Notes under the pieces: model-generated
Database searches by the model: none
Seen by the model: only the letters and a program-made list of their open reading frames with translations
What the model was told of the DNA's origin: nothing
Shown: piece after piece, positions 11,801 to 22,056 of the stretch
How positions within the stretch are numbered: position 1 is the stretch's first letter
Layout of the letters: each line of letters starts with the position of its first letter
Made by a program: the position numbers and the translations under genes
Assembly (NCBI GenBank): GCA_001643675.2
Contig: LSRY02000003.1
Coordinates: forward strand, 541,001-605,000
DNA: 64,000 bases
Source of the DNA: Monocercomonoides exilis
Lineage: Eukaryota; Preaxostyla; Oxymonadida; Polymastigidae
Direction: 5' to 3'

Positions 11801-14552
11801 TGCGGGTATCTCACTTTTGGTGTCCTACTTCCAAATCGATTCCCAATTCAAAGAGTCGACTGACTACATGGAAACTTCTCGCAAATCCATCAGGCTCAGC
11901 ATCTACCAGAGCCACATATTGTGTTTACTTGCGCAGTCACTGAGCTCCTTAGCAAACGCATTATCAGCGCCTACAAGCAAAAACATAGACACAAGCGGGA
12001 TGGCAAACCAGGCATTTGACCAAGAGTCCTTCGAAAATCAGCGGAATGAAGCGAAGGAGACGATCATTAGCCAGTCGCTGCTTTTACCAGAGCTGTTTAC
12101 AAGGACAGCTGACAGCTCAGCGTGGAAAAGCGACTTTGCCTCGTTTGTTATCTGTTTCATGGACAGCGCACAGGACAATCTGATGAAGGAGTTTGTGACA
12201 GAGAACTTAAACTTGATCACTCTCATCAAATGGTCTGAGGACATAGCACTGGATCTGACAGACAACAGCGTGAAGTACACAGATTATCGTTCTCTCCTTT
12301 CGTTCTTATACAGAGGCGCTGCTTGTTACATACTGAATTCTCCATTGTCAATCTCTTCAGAGCTGGAAACGCTTGCAATGGATGCCTACTTCAGAGTGAA
12401 TGACATATCAAAGCACAACCTGATAATGCTGATTATTCTGCTCGTGTTCTGCATTGCCGTCCTGGTATGCACCACCATTCTGCCAATGATCGTGTTCATC
12501 CGCATCGTCATCAGAGAACGAAAGAAGGCGATGCGGCTGCTCTGCACAATCTCTGCTGAATACGCCTCGAAAATGGTGGAGCGTCTCGAAAGCTCTTCAA
12601 ACGGGCATTCGCACAGCCATCAAGACACAATTACTCCAACAGAAACAGACGTATCGTTTACAGATGGTGTTGCAGATGATGCAACAAAGAACAGCACATC
12701 TTCTCTGCAAATTGCAATTTCCATTGACGAGAATTACGAAACTTCGCAGGCGATTCCCTGTGCTACACCCACTTCAACAAAACAGTTTCGGTTAGCTTAT
12801 TATTCACCGAATAACGCCTCAGCAGATGCATTTTGTAACTTCCCTGCTAAACATCAACAGAACTCTTTTGTTTCTCAACCATTTTCTGAACAACAACGGA
12901 ATCAAATGTTGCCAAATCCAGATAAGCAGAAAATGAGGAAGAAAGCAAAGCAACTGACACCTAAAGAGTTCAAGTACGAATTGGAGATGTATGGAAAGGG
13001 GAAAGCGAAGGAAAATCGAGAAAATGAAGAAGAGGAGAAGGAGGAGAAAGAGCGTATTGCACAACAGCGCATTGAGGATATGGATGAAAAACTGCGTGTG
13101 CTTGGAGGAGTTGTTCCGTCCTCTGTGAAGTTGCAGCTGATTCTTGGGGTGGTGCTGCAGATTTGTCTAGCATGTTCATTTTATGCTGTTTCAATTGTTG
13201 CTATCACAGGCACCAGCGACCATTCAGGGAAGATCATAATGAGTGGATACCGCCGCATTGCGCTGAAGCAACTTTCAGCACTTGCCTCGATGGTTGCAGG
13301 GAAGATCATGTTTCCTGTAGCTGATGAAAGTGTATTCTTCAAGGATCCAACTTCGTCATCGCCTGCCTTTCGAAACTCGACTTTCATGACAAGCTTGGAG
13401 AATGTGAAGAGCACGCTGAGTGTCCAGATGCAATTCATCCAGCTGATTTCGAAGCGCTTTCTGGTTGGCTCGTCAGAAGGGGCTGTTACATCAGACGAGC
13501 GTCTGGACTCCATTGTGATCACAAGGACACAAGGAACAGATGCACTCATTGACGAGATTATGGTGGAGCCAACGAAATGTCTTCTGATCAACCGCACTTT
13601 GTGTGACACAACAACACCTGGCGAGCGCATGCCTGGCGTGCCTTCTGAATTCAACGGGCTTTCAGAGCTGGTTGAGCGTGCAGCGACTGCTGTGTCAGAA
13701 CTTGTGAAGATTCCGGACGATGAGTTGAGTCTGAACGATATTAATTATCTCTTCATAAAGGGAATGACGTTCTTCGATGCAGAAGATGCGCTGGTTCGGA
13801 TTGGAGACGAGCTGCAGAAAAAGGCGAGCGATTTTACTTCGAGTTACTCGACCGTTCTGCTGGTTGTGTTCATCTCTATCGCAGTGCTTGCATCTGCCGT
13901 TGTAGGGATTTTTATTTTGCCAATTCCAGTGCATATACAAGCAGTGATGCAGCAGACAGAGGCGATTGTGGAAGTTGCCTGCAGAAGGGAAGTCGAAAGT
14001 GTGAAATGGAGCGAAGATCTTGCTACGTCTGTTGCGCGCATTGATGATGCACATTATGTAATGGTGGAAGGGATGAGGCAGCTTGTTGTGTTGGTCAACA
14101 ACAACGAGCCACACGAGAAGGTTCAAATGCTTCTTGATCAGCTGCTGGTTGTTACATTTATTCACTTCTCAGACGAGGAGAAGATGATGCTTTCGTGCAA
14201 ATATCCAAAGAAGCTGAGAAACGAGCATCTGATGGCACATATCCAGCTGCTCCGAAAGTTTGTCAACTTTATCGACAGGGTGAGCACTCGTCGTTTGCCA
14301 GCGACAGAAGTTGTCCTCTTTTGTTCAACGTGGATTGTCAATCACATTCAGTCACTTGATGCTGAATTGTCTTTGTTCTTGCTACAAAAGGGCGACCAGA
14401 ATGATCTGAATGGAGCAATTGATTTGAGCCATTTCGAGATGCCTGGCTCAATTGAAGCGTGGCTTGATAGCGATCAAGCCCCAATGAAAGAAAAAATGAT
14501 TTTTGAAGCAACAGTTGACAACGCAAAGAAAAGATGCAAATTTTTGATTTAA
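8839..14552 (+). CDS. TmcB/TmcC-like TPR multi-pass membrane protein with C-terminal bacteriohemerythrin domain
   Basis: Seen: three exons, 8839-8930, 9082-9204 and 9251-14552, agree in phase and give 1838 residues; the introns (151 and 46 bp) open GTTTGG and GTATTA. Order: N-terminal block of membrane spans (about residues 35-335), Ser-rich linker, TPR-like helices (about 520-765, with 'LLEQSPDNPNVMRRLA'), TM (about 908-935), extracytoplasmic region, TM (about 1125-1158), coiled charged loop, TM (about 1365-1392), second extracytoplasmic region, TM (about 1601-1630), then hemerythrin (about 1651-1785). All seven diiron ligands of a bacteriohemerythrin are present: His at 14052, His/Glu (HFSDE) at 14163 and 14175, His-X3-His at 14226 and 14238, His-X4-Asp (HIQSLD) at 14343 and 14358. 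Known: relatives of the TPR region in metamonads and ciliates are large membrane receptors, often ending in a cyclase; hemerythrin binds O2, or NO. Inferred: a membrane gas or redox sensor. The first two exons are my reconstruction. Confidence 0.82.
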
Positions 14553-14940
14553 GTTTCATATTTTATAATTGTTACAAGCAATGAAAAAAAGAACTTTCTT
14601 TAATTTTATTTCAATTATTTTTTTGATTATGTTGTTACAATTATCTTTTCAATAGTATTCCTTTTTATTATCTTTTTATTGTTATTAGATTTTATACTCG
14701 TTAATCGTTTTCAAATTTAGTTCTTTTTTTCTTTAAATGAAAATCGAACACATTTTTTTCGCTTTATATTCATTTCCAGTTTGTTGAAAATACAACTTTT
14801 GTTGTATGATTTTTGTGTTTCGGAATTTGTTTTTCCAATATAATTTACAACTTTTCTTTTCTTTTTTATTTGAATTTATTTACAAAGGTTTATTTTTTGG
14901 TAATATCAAAATGAAATGAAAGAAAAAAAGAAATTATGTA

Positions 14941-14943
<3 letters not shown>

Positions 14944-14988
<45 letters not shown>
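14944..14988. repeat. Homopolymer T tract
   Basis: A near-uninterrupted T run of about 45 bases in the 3' flank of the receptor gene. Confidence 0.9.
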
Positions 14989-15402
14989 CTTTTGATTTCT
15001 TCAAAGAAAATTTTGTTGAAAAGAGAATATGGCTGATCCTTTTTGAAATATAACTTTTGTTTGAGTTTTGATCAAAATTTTAATCTTAATGGGATTTAGA
15101 AAAACTGAACTAAAACTGATAATACAAACTGTTCATAATGTTATTATTGCAGAAACAAAAATTCTCCAAAAGTCTTATTGATGCGAAATTTGAGATCAAA
15201 ATTCGAACGAAAGAATGATTTCATAAAGGATCAGCCACAAATAGTTCATGATATAATTAAAGAGAAACAAGTTTATTGATTAGAAAATTTTCATTAGTGA
15301 CTTCATTAATTTGAACAAAATACAAGATTATAAATAATTACCAGAAAAATTTCACACAAAATGGAACTTTTCAAAATAGAATTTAACACAATGAGATAGA
15401 TT

Positions 15403-15660
15403 TGGGTAATTATTTTTGAATCCATATTTTTTCAAACAAAAATATCGGTATGAGTCTTCACTTTAAATGCAGATTAATCGATACTGAAAAGTTATAGCTG
15501 CTCAAAAGATTGTTTTTTTAAATACGTTCTCGAATATCGTTTTTTCAAACAATTATTATGTTTTTTTTCACTTCGAAAGAATAATTCCTCTTCCCAGAAA
15601 CAAAATTTTAGGATTGCTTACACCCCGAAAAAAGTTATGATTACAAAAATAATCACCCAT
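15403..15660. repeat. Short inverted-repeat element, family A copy 2
   Basis: The left end is GGGTAATTATTTTTGAATCC and the right end contains GTTATGATTACAAAAATAAT followed by CACCCAT, its approximate reverse complement. The length of about 258 bp matches copy 1 (about 261 bp). Non-coding, MITE-like. Confidence 0.5.
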
Positions 15661-16002
15661 TTCGTAAAATGATGTTTCAAACTCTTCTAAAAACTTGTTT
15701 CGTTGAAACTGATTTCAACTTTGATAATTTTTTACCAAATAGGGGAAAGAAGGAAATATACGTGCGGACGCAATATATTTTTTGAAAGAAATCAGAATAT
15801 CAATTAATGTGCAAAGAAAGAAAATTTTTCTTCTTCACTTTCAAGCCCTAATGATTCTTCCTCAGTTTCTTTTCCTTCAAAAATTTATTCGATTTGAGCA
15901 ATTTTGGAATCTTTTTCTTCGATTTCCTTTTCTGAAAGATTTTCTTCTGTCGGTTCCGCTTCTTTGTTCTTTACGATAAAAAGCAAAATATCTTGCATTT
16001 AT

Positions 16003-16545
16003 TCTGTCATAATAGTATCTTCTTTGAACACAAATAAATGATCTACAATCAATAACTTTCTAACTCCATGCTTAAATGTCGATTTTCGCAATGTTCCCCA
16101 CAAGCCCTCTATCGTATAGGTGCATGCACACGTAATGGGATCTGCAAATTTTTTAAAATGGGAAACAGTTTTGTGAGTGAAATCGAATTATTCCAAAGTG
16201 GAGTATGCTTTCCACTCGTCGCTCATAATTGAAGTCCCACTTCGAATTGTTTCCAAAATGATGGGAAGAAAAGTTTCCCTTTTTCTGAAAGGCACAACTT
16301 TCACTAAACGAGAACCAGCTCCCTTTCACTCCAACCTCTCAACTCAACCAAATATCGATTAAAATTCCTTTCTTCTTCCCCTCTTATATTTTCTTCTTTT
16401 CAACACAGTCGCATTTATCTCAACCACTTTTCGTACTCCTCATTATGTTATATGTTGAAAATACCAAATCTCCATAATTGAAACTCTGACTCTGCTGCTA
16501 AAGAATTAAACTGTTTTTTCATCAACTCCTGACATTCTTGATGTT
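16003..16545 (-). pseudogene. Merlin / IS1595-type DDE transposase relic
   Basis: Seen: one minus-strand frame, broken by at least six stops, aligns by eye along the whole catalytic half of IS1595/IS1016-type transposases (Pfam DDE_Tnp_IS1595). In order: 'SGVDEKTV', 'VVEINATVLKRRKYKRGRR' (the usual first catalytic Asp after Val-Glu-Ile is Asn here), 'IFG' then 'VER', 'VVPFRKRETFLP', 'GTSIMSDEWKAYSTLE' (second catalytic Asp), 'FTHKTVSHFKKFADP', and 'TYTIEGLWGTLRKSTFKHG' (third acidic residue). Known: eukaryotic Merlin elements use this transposase and make 8-9 bp target duplications. Inferred: a dead Merlin copy. Its own terminal repeats were not identified. It lies 0.6 kb from a TIR element with an 8 bp duplication. 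Confidence 0.75.
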
Positions 16546-16734
16546 AAATTGGAATTGAAATATTCTTAATTCTTCAAAATGATTCAGAAGAATTTTTGAA
16601 ATCCCAATTTTTTCCAATAAAAAAAACGTTTCATCATATACACTATTTGTCCTGTTGCATTTAAAACTACACCTATTAAAGGTATTCTTTTAGAAAAATC
16701 GCAAATACTTTATTTTCAAATGAAAAAAATTTCA

Positions 16735-17090
16735 TATGTGTGATTATTTTAGAATTCATAACTTTTTTCGGAATTTCAATCTTTTAAATGTTGTTTGTCA
16801 CTGGGAAAATATGTTGAATTATCATGATATGGGTGATTATTTTTGAAATCACATTATTTCATTCATGTTATTCGATTCGAATATTTCGCTTGAACATCCA
16901 AAAAAAGAACACTGAAAAATGAAAAGACAAACAAATGACATCATCATCTTTTGTTGAGCAAAAACATTTGTCAATGATACAGTTGTGAAGAGTTCAGCAT
17001 TCAAAGACAAAATCTTTTCTCAAAGACAAATTACCCTTGAAAAATCAACACCCCTAAAAAAGTTATGATTTCAAAAATAATCACACATAT
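16735..17090. repeat. Inverted-repeat element, family A copy 3 (compound)
   Basis: The left end (GTGTGATTATTTTAGAATTC) and right end (AAAAAGTTATGATTTCAAAA followed by ATAATCACAC) are family A ends in opposite orientation. A second left-type end, GGGTGATTATTTTTGAAATC, sits inside at about 16831, so two copies may be nested or one partly duplicated. Confidence 0.45.
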
Positions 17091-17134
17091 ATTTCATCAA
17101 AGCCATTTCAAAAACTAATGTTTGAGCTTAAATT

Positions 17135-17494
17135 GGCATAGGTCTAAATGCGCTCCTTTTGCAAATTGCGTTTTTATTCATTATTATTATGATGAATTAA
17201 TAGTTGATAATTATTTAAAAACTTTTTATGGACCGATTTTTCGAAAAAAATTTTTCTTGTTGAAAAAAATGATTTTTGAAAAATGACCCATAAAAACATG
17301 AATTTCATCGAAAAATATTCAAATTGAAAAGAAAACGTGATTTTTGGACATCCAATGAGTTTTTATTATAATATAAATTTATTTTATTTGTTTATTTTCA
17401 TCACAAAAATATTTATCACAAATAAAAAATTTAATAAAATATCTTTGATCAGACCCACAATAAAATTTGACACAATATGAAAAGTTGATTATGC
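17135..17494 (+). repeat. Left terminal inverted repeat (360 bp)
   Basis: Matches the reverse complement of 19789-20148 across its full length by eye. The outer tip is GGCATAGGTC and the inner end is GATTATGC. Confidence 0.88.
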
Positions 17495-18036
17495 TTTTTT
17501 GAGCGATTATTATCATATTTTTCATATATTCTTTTATAAGCAATATTATTAAATAATATAATACCTTTTAATGTTAAACATGCTTTAATTAATTCGATAC
17601 TTTTGTTCAATCGTTGATTTTATTGTTATTTATCAACTATGTTAAGTGTATTTATCAATAACTCTAATCATTATTTGATACAGATTTATCTGCTTGTTTG
17701 CCTTTGAAGTTGAATGTTTTTCAATTCATTATGACATCTCATACTCTTTTTTTTTTGGATTTGTAAATATCATTTACCTAAAAGATAAATCAACACTGAA
17801 ATATCTTGATTTTAATTGAAAAAAATTTGTCATGATTATTAAACAAAGCAATTTCTTTCTCTTTTTTTCACTAAAATTCTGTTTTTTCATTTTTCTGCCG
17901 AAATAGTGCATTAATGAATAATAATATTTTAATATTATTAAATTTGCAAAAATATAGAAAGAAAATAACAATTAAGCATAGCTGTCAGTAATCAAAGATA
18001 TTGATTTAACTAATTCAGCAGACAAATCACTTCGGT

Positions 18037-19310
18037 TTATGAAGATCTGCCGAATGGCTCATCAGTAAACATCTTCTTTATCATTTCAATCAATTCTTCT
18101 CCTTTGATTCCTTCTGTCAGCAATTGCACTCCGTCTATCGTCATCACTTGTGCTTCCTCGGCTTCACATTCGCTCAAAGGCACTTCCCCAGTTGTCATTT
18201 CATGAAGAATCAGTCCAAGTGTGAAAACGATTTCCTTTTAAATTTCTTCATCTTCATTTCCCACTTCTGGTGCCTGCCATCGCTTAATTTCATCCCTCTG
18301 CTTTTCATCCTCCAGTTCTTCTGTCAATACGAATATTTCATTATTTCCTTCCTCAATAAAGATTGAATATGGACACAATTGTTTTCCCATCACTTTCGCA
18401 CTTTCATCTCCTGTCGAAATCAGATGCTCAAATAACTCTGCAACTTCCAAAACAACTTCTTTCCAATTGCAATTCCATTCACAATAAATCTTCAAGCCTA
18501 AATATTTTATGCATTGAATCCAGTCATTCCATAAGTGAATTTTTCACATTCAATTGAGACTGAACAATTCGTTACACTGAGTGCTGATGTTGAATGAAGA
18601 AATGCACTTTTCCTCGGATTCAACTGACATTTCACAACGAATGAAAGTCTGCTCATTGGCAGTGAACTCGAACAATCAGCAAGTCATTCTTACGTGGCTG
18701 ATCCTTTATCACTTTCATTCACTGACATTCTCTCTCCATCTGATGATGATGATTCAATTCTGCCTGAAATTATCACATAAAGTAATGGTCCTGTTATTTC
18801 CTTGGTTTTTGACGAAGATAAGACAACCTCCATTTCATTCATTGATCTGCTCTATCTCGAGTTCGCTCTATAATAAACTGTCAAGCATCCAAAACATTCA
18901 CTTCCACGCTGCCTCCAATCGCATCCACAAATACACAATCAAATTCATCGTTCACTCCTGCTGCTGAATGGAATGAACATCCAATTATCACCAAATCTCC
19001 ACCAATGCTTGAAATTATCGTTTTGGCTGAGTTGTCAAATCCCAATGTTAATCGGAGTTTGATATTTGTCAATTCAAGATGATCATCATTTTCCATGAAA
19101 TATTCCAGTTGACTTCCAATTGTCTTTTTAAAATTCAATATTGCCTTCATATTCTCTTCTCCCATCTTTACACTTTTTTTGATCTGATAATTGGACGTTA
19201 AAAGTATCTTGAATAATTGTTGATCCTTCACTTTGAATTGTTTTCGTTTCATCTCCTTCTTTTATGTTTCCCATTCCTTTCCACAATGTGAAGCACGGTT
19301 CTTCACTTCT
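18037..19310 (-). pseudogene. Relic of beta-helix surface protein with kinase-like tail, inside TIR element
   Basis: Seen on the minus strand: starting near 19310, 'FDVVHCRSEEPCFTLWKGMG' resembles the repeated 'WDVLRCGSESEPCATMQYG' unit of the large gene at 22057-30333. It is followed after a stop and frameshift by a beta-helix segment ending 'GGDLVIIGCSFHSA' (18881-19252). Lower down, 'IKRWQAPEV' then, past one TAA, 'IVFTLGLILHEMTTGEVPL' match kinase subdomains VIII-IX as in 'RWKAPELL' and 'VFSIGIMLWECLTLEIPF' of that gene. Several stops and frameshifts and the short length show it is broken and internally deleted. Inferred: a captured, decayed family member carried by the transposon-like element. 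Confidence 0.7.
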
Positions 19311-19788
19311 GCAATGAACAACATCAAATTTACTAAAAAAGTTAAATCAACTCATTTTTTCGTATTTTTTAAAAAAACATCAAAAAGACAAACTTAAATA
19401 ATGTTCGTTGTTTTTATAATACAATATTGAATTGTTTTGCGCATTAAAAGCTTATGTGTGTAACAGTGATTCATTTTACTATGCAAAAATCGTATCTGGT
19501 ACAAAAAAACAGAGAACTATAAAAGAACCAGAAAATATATGAAATATTAAAGCAAAATTAATAATATTGTTATTTAAAGAGTCATTCATAACCTTTTGCG
19601 TTCCTTTGCGAACGGAAATGAACTAATATTAGGTTGTTTAGAATATTCAAGCAAAAAGGCACACTTTAATGTGACTGTGAATAAAAGCTGTTTTCAATAA
19701 CAAACAAGTGTGCATATAATAATATACTTAAATTAACATATAAAAATGAAAGGATAGCAAACTATTGAATTCGAATTAAACGAAAACA

Positions 19789-20148
19789 GCATAATCAACT
19801 TTTCATATTGTGTCAAATTTTATTGTGGGTCTGATCAAAGATATTTTATTAAATTTTTTATTTGTGATAAATATTTTTGTGATGAAAATAAACAAATAAA
19901 ATAAATTTATATTATAATAAAAACTCATTGGATGTCCAAAAATCACGTTTTCTTTTCAATTTGAATATTTTTCGATGAAATTCATGTTTTTATGGGTCAT
20001 TTTTCAAAAATCATTTTTTTCAACAAGAAAAATTTTTTTCGAAAAATCGGTCCATAAAAAGTTTTTAAATAATTATCAACTATTAATTCATCATAATAAT
20101 AATGAATAAAAACGCAATTTGCAAAAGGAGCGCATTTAGACCTATGCC
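19789..20148 (-). repeat. Right terminal inverted repeat (360 bp)
   Basis: Reverse complement of 17135-17494. It ends GACCTATGCC at the outer tip, followed by the CTTAAATT duplication. Confidence 0.88.
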
Positions 20149-20253
20149 CTTAAATTTGGATGAAGATATCATTAATAAGTGTTTTCGCTTTTTCAGTATT
20201 CTTTTGTTAATATTCAAGTGAAATTTCCAAACCAAAAATTTTGAAAGAAAAAA

Positions 20254-20536
20254 TATGAAATGGGGAAAATACGGAGTTTTAAGCATTTTTTTTTGCACAA
20301 GGCATTGAAAAATTGCTTTGCTTGTTTATTTATTTCACTTTTTCAGATTTTGAAACAAATTTGATTTTCACGGCAGAAAATAAGCATCGTTGACATAACA
20401 ATAAAATGTTTTGGGATCTCACATGTGTTTCAATAAAGAATCCTTTTTTTCCGTATTTTTTGATTTCAAAAAGTTCATCAAAGATGCATAATTTTTCAAT
20501 GAAAATGCCTGAAGCGAAATATTTTGCCCCATTTCA
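20254..20536. repeat. Short inverted-repeat element, family B copy 1
   Basis: Begins ATGAAATGGGGAAAATACGG and ends GCGAAATATTTTGCCCCATT, so the tips are inverted repeats of about 16 bp. The interior is recognisably homologous, in the same orientation, to 39519-39797. Shared blocks include 'GAAAATGCCTGAAG' near the right end and 'AAATTTGATTTTCA' in the middle. Non-coding, MITE-like. Confidence 0.55.
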
Positions 20537-20737
20537 AAAAAAAAAAATCTCCCATATTTTGTTCAAATTTTTATTCACACTCACAAAACTTCTCAAAAAT
20601 GAAAGCAAAAATTTGTGAAAACAGTTTCATTCATTCATGTGCAGATTCATGAGCGGAAACGGTAATTTGATGAAAATAAAAAATTTCAGTTTGATGTGAA
20701 AATTTAACAAAAGGAAGTTTACAAAAAAATCAGCCAT

Positions 20738-21146
20738 ATAGTTAGTGTTAATAAAGGCGGACACTTTTAATAACTGTGGACAGTTGCTTTATCTCAACAA
20801 CAGTCAAAAGTTGCTTTTTGACAATAAGCCCAATTATTCCCTCAATGAATATGAACTTATATGAATTGTTTTTATCACACATCCAACACAATGAAATAAT
20901 CCAAAAATAATTTTTTCTTTTCGGAGAAACTCGAAGAATCTTATTTCTCCGAGTTTCTCCGAAAATGGAAAATGTTGTTATCTTTGTTCTTTTGAGCAAG
21001 TTATTTTATTAATGTATGTCACATAAGTTTATATTTATTGAGGGAATAATTGGGTTTATTGTTAAAATGCAACGATCAACAGTTATTGAGATAATGCAAC
21101 TGTCCACAGTTATTGAAAGTGTCCGCCATTATTAACACTAACTATA
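20738..21146. repeat. Palindromic MITE with ~120 bp inverted arms
   Basis: The left arm starts TATAGTTAGTGTTAATAA then GGCGGACACTTT. The right arm, read in reverse complement, is nearly the same over about 120 bp, including CAATAACTGTGGACAGTTGC and CCCAATTATTCCCTCAAT. The unpaired centre is about 160 bp and contains a shorter palindrome around CTCCGAGTTTCTCCG. The ends next to TATA fit a TA target duplication, but the exact border is ambiguous. Confidence 0.7.
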
Positions 21147-22056
21147 TATAGATAACTTTTTTTCTTTCAGAACAATCATTTTTCTTCTGTGTCGAATGCA
21201 AAACTTCGCCTCATTTTTAAAAAACATTTATGAAGATCCGTCTCTTCACTTCATCTTCATTAACTTATATTCCATCCAATTCATGAAGTTTCATTATCCA
21301 AGAAGCTGATATTGCCATTTCTATTTATTTTTTAATGATTATTACCGGAAACACCTTGGAAGTGAATTTAATATTAAAAATCATTTTAATTGAATAACCA
21401 TTGATGAGTTTTTTAAAAACACTTATATCGGATTCATATGCCTCTTATTGTCAATTTCTCACACTATTATTTATGGAGTGAAAATTTTTGACATAGTTTT
21501 GCAATAAAATTCATTTTTTTTTTTAATGTCAGATAGTTTTTTAATTTTTTTCGTTTCAACAAAACATATTTTGGAATAAAAATTTTTATTTAAAATTCTT
21601 CAATCAACACTGAAAAGTTCAAAACACCAAATTTCAAATAATTACGTTTTCAAAAATCTCAAACTTTGGTTTTTTTATTCATTTGTCACACATTTGACTA
21701 TTAAACAAAAAAATTTAAAATTATCCACTCTCGAAAAAAATGTTATAATCCCAATGACATTTGCACATTTATTCTTTTTCAAGCAATTATTTATGATGAA
21801 ATTTCTGGTCAGAAACAATTTTGCAACAAGAACCAACATAATTATTATTATAATAATTATAATTATAATAATAAAAGGAACATTTTCCTCCTATGATGGT
21901 TATGAATTTTTATTTGATTATATTCACAGAAATCAGATCACATTTAGTTTTGTGTGGCTGTCAACCAGTTTGTTTTAAAAACTTGATCAAAACCCCATTA
22001 TCAGCACATTTGCACGAAAAACAGTCAGTATTGCCTCCTTAGTAATATTATGCACA

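Larger units (their letters stand above)
14553..16002. other. AT-rich intergenic region
   Basis: The 3' flank of the receptor gene. It contains a T tract (14944-14988) and family A repeat copy 2 (15403-15660). On the minus strand, 15830-15970 stays partly open with Glu/Lys-rich codons and may be a decayed tail of the Merlin-type transposase next to it. Nothing else is recognisable. Confidence 0.5.
17135..20148. mobile_element. 3.0 kb TIR transposon-like element with 360 bp inverted repeats and 8 bp target duplication
   Basis: Seen: bases 17135-17494 and 19789-20148 are reverse complements of each other, identical as far as I can follow by eye, starting GGCATAGGTCTAAATGCGCT. Directly outside lies CTTAAATT on both sides (17127-17134 and 20149-20156), a clean 8 bp target site duplication. 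The 2.3 kb interior holds no intact transposase. Instead it carries a decayed minus-strand copy of the beta-helix/kinase surface-protein family. Known: 8 bp duplications are made by hAT and Merlin transposases, 9 bp by Mutator-like ones. Inferred: a non-autonomous element that captured host sequence, possibly mobilised by a Merlin-type enzyme. The superfamily is unproven. Confidence 0.85.
20149..22056. other. Intergenic region with MITE-like repeats
   Basis: Holds the right target duplication (20149-20156), a segment (20166-20258) resembling the interior of family A copy 1 (8088-8175), family B element 20254-20536, palindromic element 20738-21146, and an ATT/AAT-rich microsatellite near 21840-21877. 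The ORF at 21694-21978 runs through that microsatellite and is not credible as a gene. Confidence 0.5.
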
